NCBI GenBank assembly: GCA_042093455.1
Contig: JBELEU010000123.1
Location: forward strand, 1 to 6,691
Length of the DNA: 6,691 bases
Source: GCA-2723085 sp042093455
Lineage (GTDB): Bacteria; Bacteroidota; Bacteroidia; Flavobacteriales_D; Parvicellaceae
Reading direction: 5' to 3'
Position numbers and translations under genes: made by a program. Positions 1 through 5,319 of the stretch are shown here, in pieces; position 1 is the first letter of the stretch, and every line of letters starts with the position of its first letter. The notes beneath the pieces were generated by a model that ran no database searches, was not told the origin of the DNA, and worked only from the letters and a program-made list of their open reading frames with translations.

Positions 1-367
1 CAACCAAATCAACCAGTTTTTCTTCTTCTAAAAGAGTTGATTTCATTCTTTCAGCCATGCAACCAAGCATACCCACTATAAGATGTGATTTTTTCTTTTT
101 TAATTTATTGAATGACCCAAGTCTTCTCCTAACCGTTTGTTCAGCTTTTTCCCTAATTGAGCATGTGTTAAGTAGAATTAAATCTGACTCTTCAAGTTGT
201 TTGGTAGTTTCAAACCCTGCATCTGCTAAAATTGATGCTACGATTTCACTGTCTGAAAAATTCATTTGACATCCATAGCTTTCTAAATATAGTTTTTTAG
301 AAACTACTTTATTAGTTTCTAAAATAGTTGCCTGACCTTGTTTGGCTTCTTCAATGGTTTTTTCCAT
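1..367 (-). CDS. miaB: tRNA-2-methylthio-N6-dimethylallyladenosine synthase MiaB, 5' part (cut by window edge)
   Basis: Radical-SAM methylthiotransferase that adds the methylthio group at C2 of i6A37 in tRNAs reading UNN codons; cytoplasmic. The reverse complement gives 122 residues from an ATG at 367, beginning MEKTIEEAKQGQA. The N-terminal MTTase (UPF0004) domain is clear: LESYGCQMNFSDSEIVAS (about residues 28-45), LLNTCSIREKAEQTVRRR (about 68-85) and VGMLGCMAERMK (about 98-109). The three cysteines in these motifs are the ligands of the auxiliary [4Fe-4S] cluster. The radical-SAM CxxxCxxC motif and the TRAM domain lie beyond the left edge. The reading frame stays open a little upstream with a TTG at 391, but the ATG gives the N-terminus usual for flavobacterial MiaB as I remember it. 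It is divergent from topA. MiaB rather than the related MtaB or RimO is supported by YGCQMN and NTCSIREKAEQ. Confidence 0.95.
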   Translation of the reverse strand, partial: MEKTIEEAKQGQATILETNKVVSKKLYLESYGCQMNFSDSEIVASILADAGFETTKQLEESDLILLNTCSIREKAEQTVRRRLGSFNKLKKKKSHLIVGMLGCMAERMKSTLLEEEKLVDLV

Positions 368-391
368 TAATTCAGTAATTATAATTGACTG

Positions 392-399
392 CAAATGTA
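392..399 (-). promoter_or_regulatory. candidate -7 promoter element of miaB (TACATTTG)
   Basis: On the minus strand this reads TACATTTG, a full match to the Bacteroidota primary-sigma -7 consensus TAnnTTTG. It lies 24 bases before the miaB ATG, which would leave a 5' untranslated leader of only about 15-20 bases. No good -33 TTG/TTTG box is visible at 17-23 bases upstream, so the call rests on one box plus its position. Confidence 0.45.
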
Positions 400-455
400 A
401 CCCTTTTCTAAATACCTGCCATATTGACAGAGTTAAAAAATCTTAAAATTTATAG

Positions 456-467
456 CTATGTACATAG
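456..467. repeat. perfect 12-base palindrome in the miaB/topA divergent region
   Basis: CTATGTACATAG is identical on both strands. The symmetry does not extend further (flanks G and T). It sits 89 bases from the miaB start and 92 bases from the topA start, near the middle of the 192-base divergent intergenic region. That place and symmetry suit a dimeric-regulator binding site, but no regulator is identified, and palindromes of this size also arise by chance in AT-rich DNA. Confidence 0.35.
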
Positions 468-496
468 TAAAGGATTAATCAAAAATTAAATCTTAA

Positions 497-527
497 TTGC
501 TGAGTCTTAGATATTTTTATTTCTTTG
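497..527 (+). promoter_or_regulatory. topA: weak candidate promoter of topA (TTG-N20-TTTCTTTG)
   Basis: TTG at 497-499 is followed after 20 bases by TTTCTTTG at 520-527, which fits the Bacteroidota arrangement TTG-N17-23-TAnnTTTG except that the A of TA is T. The implied start near 533 would leave a leader of about 25 bases before the topA ATG. The match is imperfect and such strings are frequent in AT-rich DNA. Confidence 0.22.
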
Positions 528-559
528 CACTGCTACAATCATTAATCCAATTACAATTT

Positions 560-3004
560 ATGAGCAATTTAGTTATAGTTGAGTCCCCTGCAAAAGCAAA
601 GACTATCGAAGGTTTTTTAGGAAAAGACTTTGTGGTAAGATCTTGTTATGGTCACATTAGAGAATTGCCTAAAAAAGGAGATCCAATTGATATTGAAAAT
701 AAATTTGCACCTACTTATGTTGTGCCTACTGATAAGAAAAAGGTAGTCAGTGAGTTAAACAAAATTGCAAAAAATTGTCAAACGGTATGGTTAGCAACGG
801 ATGAGGATCGTGAAGGAGAAGCTATATCGTGGCATTTAAAAGAAGCTCTTAAGCTTAAGCCTGAAAATACAAGAAGAATTACATTTAATGAGATTACTAA
901 GAAAGCTGTATTAAAAGCAGTTGATAGTCCTAGAACCATTAATCAAGATTTGGTAAACTCTCAACAGGCTAGAAGGATACTTGACAGAATTGTTGGTTTT
1001 GAATTGTCACCAGTTTTATGGAGAAAAATTAGACCAAGCCTTTCCGCTGGAAGGGTTCAATCTGTAACGGTAAGATTAATTGTTGAAAGAGAGCAAGATA
1101 TTCAAAACCATGTTCCTTTTGTATCTTTTAAAGTTGTGGCTGAGTTTGATGCTGATGGATCAAAATTTAAAGCTGAGCTAGCAAGTAACCTTACAAAAGA
1201 AAACGATGTTGTTTCATTTTTAGAAAATGCTAAAGGAAAGACTTTTAAAGTTAAAAACATCACCAAGAAGCCTGGTAAAAGAACACCAGCAGCACCTTTT
1301 ATAACATCAACTCTTCAACAAGAAGCAAGTAGAAAACTTGGCTTTAATGTTTCTAGAACTATGTCAGTAGCTCAACGTTTATATGAGTCAGGTAAAATAA
1401 CATACATGAGAACTGACTCTGTTAGTTTATCAAACGATGCAATGAATGCTGCACAAGAACAAATAACTAGACAATTTGGAGCTAATTATTCTAACCCAAG
1501 AAAATATCAAAATAAAAATAAATCTGCTCAGGAAGCTCACGAAGCAATTCGCCCTTCAAATTTTTCTTTGAGTTCTATTGGAGATGGATCACCTGAAGAT
1601 AAACTTTATCAATTAATTTGGAAAAGAACAGTAGCTTCTCAAATGAGTGACGCAGAACTTGAACGAACAAATGTTCAAATTGCACACTCCAATCAAGAGA
1701 GCCCTTTTGTCTCAGTCGGAGAAATGATAAGATTTGATGGGTTTTTAAAACTATATATTGAAAGTAAAGACGATGAAGATGACCAGAATGGTTCAGGGTT
1801 ACTGCCTACTATTTCAGAAGGTCAAGTTTTAGATTGTCTAGGAATTACAGGAGTTCAAAAATTTTCAAGACCACCAGCAAGATTTACTGAAGCTTCATTA
1901 GTTAAAAAATTAGAAGATTTAGGTATAGGTAGACCCTCAACATATGCTCCAACAATCAAGACAATTCAAGATAGGGGATATGTTGAGAAAAAAGAATTAG
2001 AGGGTAATGTTAGGGATTTTAAGTATTACTCTTTAATTAAAGATGAACTTAATGCAGAGACTAGACAAGAACGTTTTGGGGCTGATAGAAATAAATTAAT
2101 TCCTACTACAACTGGAGATATAGTTAATGAGTTTTTGGTGCAACATTTTAAAAAAATTCTAGATTATAATTTTACTGCAGATGTAGAAAAGGAATTAGAT
2201 TTAATTGCTAATGGAGATTTAGAGTGGACTAATATGCTGGATAAATTTTACCACCCTTTTCACAAAAATATTGAATCAACTCAGGAAAATGCGGCTAGAG
2301 CAAATGGTGAAAGACTACTTGGAGAAGAACCAGGTACAGGAGAGTCCGTATATGTTAAGTTAGGAAAATACGGTCCAATTGCACAAATTGGAGAAACTAC
2401 CGATGAAACCAAAAAACCAAAATTTGCTAGTCTCAAAACAGATCAGAATATCAAGACAATATCATTAGAACAAGCTTTAGCCTTATTTCAATATCCGAAA
2501 AATATTGGTCAATTTGAGGGCGTAGATGTATTTGTAAAGCTAGGTCGATTTGGTCCTTATATACAAATTGAAAAACTAAATATTTCAGTTCCTAAGGGAG
2601 TAGATGCAGACAATATAGAAATGTCTGATGCCCTTTTGTGGATTGAAGAAAAAAAGAAAGCAGACGCCCCAATAATGCATTATGAGGATTTACCTGTTTC
2701 AAAGGGTAAAGGTCGATTTGGTCCTTTCATCAAGTGGAATGAAATGTTTATTAACGTTTCTAAAAAATATGATTTTGACAACCTTTCTGATTCAGATGTA
2801 GTAGAATTAATAGAAATCAAAAAGAAAAAAGAGATTGAAAAATTTGTTCATAACTGGGAAGATCAAGGTGTTTCTGTTCAAAAAGGTAGATGGGGAAGAC
2901 ATTTTGTAATTTCAGGAAAGAAAAAGATACAATTAGATAAAAATCAAGATCCTGTTGATATCACTTTAGAACAGGCAAAAGAAATGTTGAAGAAGAAGAA
3001 GTAG
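560..3004 (+). CDS. topA: DNA topoisomerase I (type IA), 814 residues
   Basis: Relaxes negative supercoils by passing strands through a transient single-strand break held by a tyrosyl-DNA bond. The Toprim domain (about residues 2-115) shows VIVESPAKAKT with catalytic Glu8 and the acidic triad in DEDREGEAI (Asp81, Asp83, Glu85). The type IA core follows, with SAGRVQSV (162-169), the active-site SGKITYMRTDS (Tyr282, Arg284) and EAHEAIRP (325-332). The C-terminal quarter (about 590-810) has no zinc-finger cysteines; instead it holds four Toprim_C-type repeats, recognisable as KLGKYGPIAQIG, KLGRFGPYIQIE, KGRFGPFIKWN and KGRWGRHFVI, and ends in a lysine tail. The frame opens upstream with a TTG at 497, but the ATG at 560 starts exactly at the conserved MSNLVIVESPAKA, so the longer form is rejected. 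There is no Shine-Dalgarno sequence. The next gene starts 5 bases after the stop. Confidence 0.97.
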   Translation: MSNLVIVESPAKAKTIEGFLGKDFVVRSCYGHIRELPKKGDPIDIENKFAPTYVVPTDKKKVVSELNKIAKNCQTVWLATDEDREGEAISWHLKEALKLKPENTRRITFNEITKKAVLKAVDSPRTINQDLVNSQQARRILDRIVGFELSPVLWRKIRPSLSAGRVQSVTVRLIVEREQDIQNHVPFVSFKVVAEFDADGSKFKAELASNLTKENDVVSFLENAKGKTFKVKNITKKPGKRTPAAPFITSTLQQEASRKLGFNVSRTMSVAQRLYESGKITYMRTDSVSLSNDAMNAAQEQITRQFGANYSNPRKYQNKNKSAQEAHEAIRPSNFSLSSIGDGSPEDKLYQLIWKRTVASQMSDAELERTNVQIAHSNQESPFVSVGEMIRFDGFLKLYIESKDDEDDQNGSGLLPTISEGQVLDCLGITGVQKFSRPPARFTEASLVKKLEDLGIGRPSTYAPTIKTIQDRGYVEKKELEGNVRDFKYYSLIKDELNAETRQERFGADRNKLIPTTTGDIVNEFLVQHFKKILDYNFTADVEKELDLIANGDLEWTNMLDKFYHPFHKNIESTQENAARANGERLLGEEPGTGESVYVKLGKYGPIAQIGETTDETKKPKFASLKTDQNIKTISLEQALALFQYPKNIGQFEGVDVFVKLGRFGPYIQIEKLNISVPKGVDADNIEMSDALLWIEEKKKADAPIMHYEDLPVSKGKGRFGPFIKWNEMFINVSKKYDFDNLSDSDVVELIEIKKKKEIEKFVHNWEDQGVSVQKGRWGRHFVISGKKKIQLDKNQDPVDITLEQAKEMLKKKK
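2542..2726 (+). repeat. 17-base exact repeat inside topA C-terminal repeat units
   Basis: AGGTCGATTTGGTCCTT occurs at 2542-2558 and again at 2710-2726, 168 bases (56 codons) apart and in the same frame. It encodes the GRFGP core of the second and third C-terminal repeats. The first and fourth repeats use other codons. Confidence 0.6.
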
Positions 3005-3009
3005 AGTGT

Positions 3010-4155
3010 ATGGATATTGATGTTTTTTTTAACCCAATTGAAAAATTAGAAGTCCATCCTGATTCATTGGGGTCTTTCATAGATTCTCATAATGAATCCT
3101 TCCCAAATTGGGAAAATTCTGAGGTTGTTTTTTTTACGGTTGATTACAAAGAAAATTATTCTAAAGGTGGAAAAAGTATTTCAGTAGATCCTTTTAGATC
3201 TTACTTATATGAGCTTTTTTTAACAAAATCTGTTAGTATAGCTGATTTAGGTGTTTTCATAGCTGGGAAAAACAAAAACGATACAACCATAGCCATTAAA
3301 GAGATTACTTCAGCAGTAACTAGTAAAGGGAAATTATTAATAATAATTGGTGGAGAACAAGAATTAACATATGCTAATTTTTTAGGATACGAAAAGTTAG
3401 AACAATTGGTTAATTTGGTTGTTATTGATCAAAAACTTAATCTTTTGGTTGATGACAAATCAGCTTTAAACTCTTCAAATTTCCTTAATCACATTTTACT
3501 TCACGAACCCAGTTATTTATTTAATTTTTCACAGCTCTGTAGTCAAAATTATTTTATTTCAAAAGCACAACTTAAGTTCTTAGATGATTTGTATTTCGAT
3601 TTAATTCGATTAGGTGACATTCAGGCTGATGTTAAAACATCAGAACCTCATTTAAGAAATGCAGACTTATTGAGTATCGATTTATCCTCAATTAGAAAAA
3701 GTGAATTTAATGGAGCAAATGATGCTGGGCCTAATGGTTTGTATGGCAATGAGATCTGTCAATTAATGAAATATGCTGGTTTAAGTGATAAATTAAGTAG
3801 CGTAGGAATTTATAATTTTCAGAACAATGCACTTTTTCAGGAAGATGCAATGTTGATTGCTCAGATGCTGTATTTTCTTATTTCAGGATTTTCAGAAAGA
3901 AAAGGTGATTTTCCAATTGGAACAAAGCATGATCATTTAAAGTATGTTGTTTTTCATGAAGAACTTAAGCACGACATGGTTTTTCATAAAAGCCCGAAGT
4001 CTGATCGTTGGTGGCTAGAAGTTCCATATCCACCTATAAAGGAGTTTAAATTTGAACGTCATCATTTGATTCCATGCGACTATAAAGATTATCAAAATGC
4101 CGTTGAGGGAATTATTCCAGATCTTTGGTGGAGAACATACAGAAAACTTAATTAG
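3010..4155 (+). CDS. arginase/formimidoylglutamase-fold protein, probably lacking metal-dependent hydrolase activity
   Basis: This 381-residue protein has the layout of the ureohydrolase (arginase, agmatinase, formimidoylglutamase) superfamily. Landmarks are ADLGVFIAGK (78-87), IIIGGEQELTYANFLGYE (111-128), NLVVIDQKLN (135-144), DLLSIDLSSI (219-228) and AGLSDK (256-261). The catalytic family uses GGDH, DAHxD and SxDxD to bind two Mn ions. Here the equivalents read GGEQ (His to Gln117), DQKLN (Asp140 kept, His to Lys142, Asp to Asn144) and SIDLS (Asp224 kept, second Asp to Ser226). By eye only two of six ligands remain, so hydrolysis of arginine or formiminoglutamate is unlikely. The C-terminus has a Trp-rich segment, SDRWWLEVPY and PDLWWRTYRK. 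From memory, Flavobacteriia carry similar proteins annotated as formimidoylglutamase beside topA. The start 5 bases after the topA stop suggests cotranscription and translational coupling. The fold call is confident; the function is unknown. Confidence 0.8.
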   Translation: MDIDVFFNPIEKLEVHPDSLGSFIDSHNESFPNWENSEVVFFTVDYKENYSKGGKSISVDPFRSYLYELFLTKSVSIADLGVFIAGKNKNDTTIAIKEITSAVTSKGKLLIIIGGEQELTYANFLGYEKLEQLVNLVVIDQKLNLLVDDKSALNSSNFLNHILLHEPSYLFNFSQLCSQNYFISKAQLKFLDDLYFDLIRLGDIQADVKTSEPHLRNADLLSIDLSSIRKSEFNGANDAGPNGLYGNEICQLMKYAGLSDKLSSVGIYNFQNNALFQEDAMLIAQMLYFLISGFSERKGDFPIGTKHDHLKYVVFHEELKHDMVFHKSPKSDRWWLEVPYPPIKEFKFERHHLIPCDYKDYQNAVEGIIPDLWWRTYRKLN

Positions 4156-4190
4156 TTTAATTTATTATATTTACATCCTTAAATTAACCT

Positions 4191-4218
4191 TAAAATATGC
4201 ATTAAAATGCTTATTTTA
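4191..4218. terminator. imperfect inverted repeat, possible terminator of the topA operon
   Basis: Arms TAAAATATGCATT (4191-4203) and AATGCTTATTTTA (4206-4218) pair at 12 of 13 positions around a two-base centre. In RNA the innermost pairs would open into a loop of about eight bases. It begins 35 bases after the stop of the arginase-fold gene and 67 bases before the PorP-family start. The distal arm is U-rich, but no U-run follows it and GC pairs are few, so it could equally be an operator or a weak bidirectional hairpin. Confidence 0.35.
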
Positions 4219-4284
4219 GCAGAATTGTATTGAATATATTTATTGTTTTAATTATTAATTAACTGATTAATAGATACTTAGCTT

Positions 4285-5223
4285 ATGAAGTTATATGCTT
4301 ATTTAATTGTTTTTAGTTCCCTATTTGGAACGTCTTTTGCTCAACAAGACTATCAATTGACGCATTACATGTTTGATAATTTGTCATTCAATCCAGGATA
4401 TGCCGGAATGAATAATAATATTTGTGGAACAATTATTAATCGTGAACAATGGGTTGGTTTTGATGGCCGTCCGTCTACCAAATTATTAAATGTTCACTCA
4501 CCTGTTGAAATGCTAAGAGGCGGATTGGGTTTTACATACGTTAGCGACAAACTAGGTGTAGAAAGTAACAATATAGCAAGGCTTAGCTATTCATATCACA
4601 TGGGATTAGGCGCGGGTAATTTAGGGATTGGCCTGAGTGCAGGTATTATTCAAAAAAGTTTTGATGCTACCTGGATAACGCCAGATCAAGGATCTGCTTA
4701 TGTATTTGGTGATGATAGTTCTATTCCTCAAAACAATGCTAGTGGTGTTTCGCCTGATATTAATTTAGGTGTGTTTTACAAAACAGAAGAATTATATCTT
4801 GGGGTTTCAACAACTCATGTTGGGGGGTTTAGTATGAAAGGCTTAAACGTTCAAAATGTGCACCATTATTGGATAACAGCAGGTTATAAATACGACATTA
4901 ATCCTGATTTTAAATTAAGACCAAGTTTATTAATCAAATCAGATGCAGCTTCTACAATAATGGACTTAAATGTCAATGTCCTTTTTAGAAATATGGTTTG
5001 GGGTGGATTAACCTACAGAATTGGTGATGAAATTGCTCCTATGGTTGGTTATCAGCATTCTTTTACAGATGGCAGTTCATTAAGAATTGGTTATGCTTAT
5101 GGTATTACAACAAGTGTTATAGGAGATTACAGTACGGGTTCTCATGATATTATGCTAAATTATTGTTTCAGTTTAGCTAAACCACCAACACTCGAAAAAT
5201 CTAAGAATCCAAGATTCTTATAA
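4285..5223 (+). CDS. porP: PorP/SprF-family outer-membrane protein of the type IX secretion system
   Basis: Predicted outer-membrane beta-barrel of 312 residues, a T9SS component or partner protein. The N-terminus MKLYAYLIVFSSLFGTSFA is a signal peptide with a likely cut after Ala19. The mature start shows the family signature QDYQLTHYMFDNLSFNPGYAG (Gln21-Gly41), and REQWVGFDGRP follows at about 53-63. The body alternates Gly/aromatic-rich strands (GGLGFTYVSDKLG, LGIGLSAGIIQKSF, DINLGVFYKTEELYLGVS), and the end has the typical SHDIMLNYCF strand (286-295) with a terminal NPRFL. In Porphyromonas gingivalis porP precedes porKLMN, and here it directly precedes gldK, which supports a core T9SS role. 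The family has many paralogues, so PorP rather than SprF is inferred from position. No strong TAnnTTTG box lies upstream; TATATTTA at 4235-4242 is the nearest approximation. Confidence 0.9.
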   Translation: MKLYAYLIVFSSLFGTSFAQQDYQLTHYMFDNLSFNPGYAGMNNNICGTIINREQWVGFDGRPSTKLLNVHSPVEMLRGGLGFTYVSDKLGVESNNIARLSYSYHMGLGAGNLGIGLSAGIIQKSFDATWITPDQGSAYVFGDDSSIPQNNASGVSPDINLGVFYKTEELYLGVSTTHVGGFSMKGLNVQNVHHYWITAGYKYDINPDFKLRPSLLIKSDAASTIMDLNVNVLFRNMVWGGLTYRIGDEIAPMVGYQHSFTDGSSLRIGYAYGITTSVIGDYSTGSHDIMLNYCFSLAKPPTLEKSKNPRFL

Positions 5224-5227
5224 TTTA

Positions 5228-5302
5228 ATGAAACTAAATAAATTTAAATACGTTATAAGTGGTCGCCTTAAGGAGATATTGAATCTTCTTGGTGAACAAT
5301 AA
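5228..5302 (+). CDS. possible 24-residue small ORF between the PorP-family gene and gldK
   Basis: An ATG four bases after the PorP-family stop opens a frame of 24 codons ending in TAA at 5300-5302, 15 bases before the gldK start. The peptide begins MKLNKFKYV and ends LNLLGEQ; it is basic at the start with a short amphipathic-looking stretch (LKEILNLL). It fills most of the 94-base gap and could be reached by translational reinitiation. I recognise no family. A short frame of this length can occur by chance, so this is only a candidate. Confidence 0.2.
   Translation: MKLNKFKYVISGRLKEILNLLGEQ
5270..5275 (+). promoter_or_regulatory. Shine-Dalgarno-like AAGGAG far upstream of gldK
   Basis: AAGGAG is a perfect anti-Shine-Dalgarno match, unlike the other genes here, which have none. 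It lies 42 bases before the gldK ATG, too far to set that start. Three bases on is a TTG (5279-5281) in the frame of the small ORF, which would give only seven codons. Its role is unclear and it may be chance. Confidence 0.2.
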
Positions 5303-5319
5303 TTAAGATATTGAACAAT
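5274..5319 (+). repeat. two interleaved short direct repeats ending at the gldK start codon
   Basis: AGATATTGAA occurs at 5274-5283 and 5306-5315 (32-base period). TGAACAAT occurs at 5293-5300 and 5312-5319 (19-base period). The last copy of the second repeat includes the AT of the gldK start codon. Both pairs are exact. Confidence 0.5.

Noticed and set aside
57..269. 70-codon plus-strand ORF
   Set aside because: It is antisense to the conserved miaB frame and resembles no protein I know.
424..456. TTGACA followed by AT-rich DNA as a sigma-70-type promoter
   Set aside because: The -10 match at 15-18 base spacing is poor, and Bacteroidota primary sigma factors use a different consensus, so the TTGACA is probably fortuitous.
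497..559. N-terminal extension of TopA from a TTG start
   Set aside because: The 21 extra residues are a hydrophobic run unrelated to TopA; the conserved N-terminus begins at the ATG at 560, and the TTG is better read as part of a promoter or as chance.
4235..4242. TATATTTA as the -7 box of the PorP-family gene
   Set aside because: It matches TAnnTTTG except for the final G, but no TTG lies at the right distance upstream, and similar strings occur repeatedly in this AT-rich gap.
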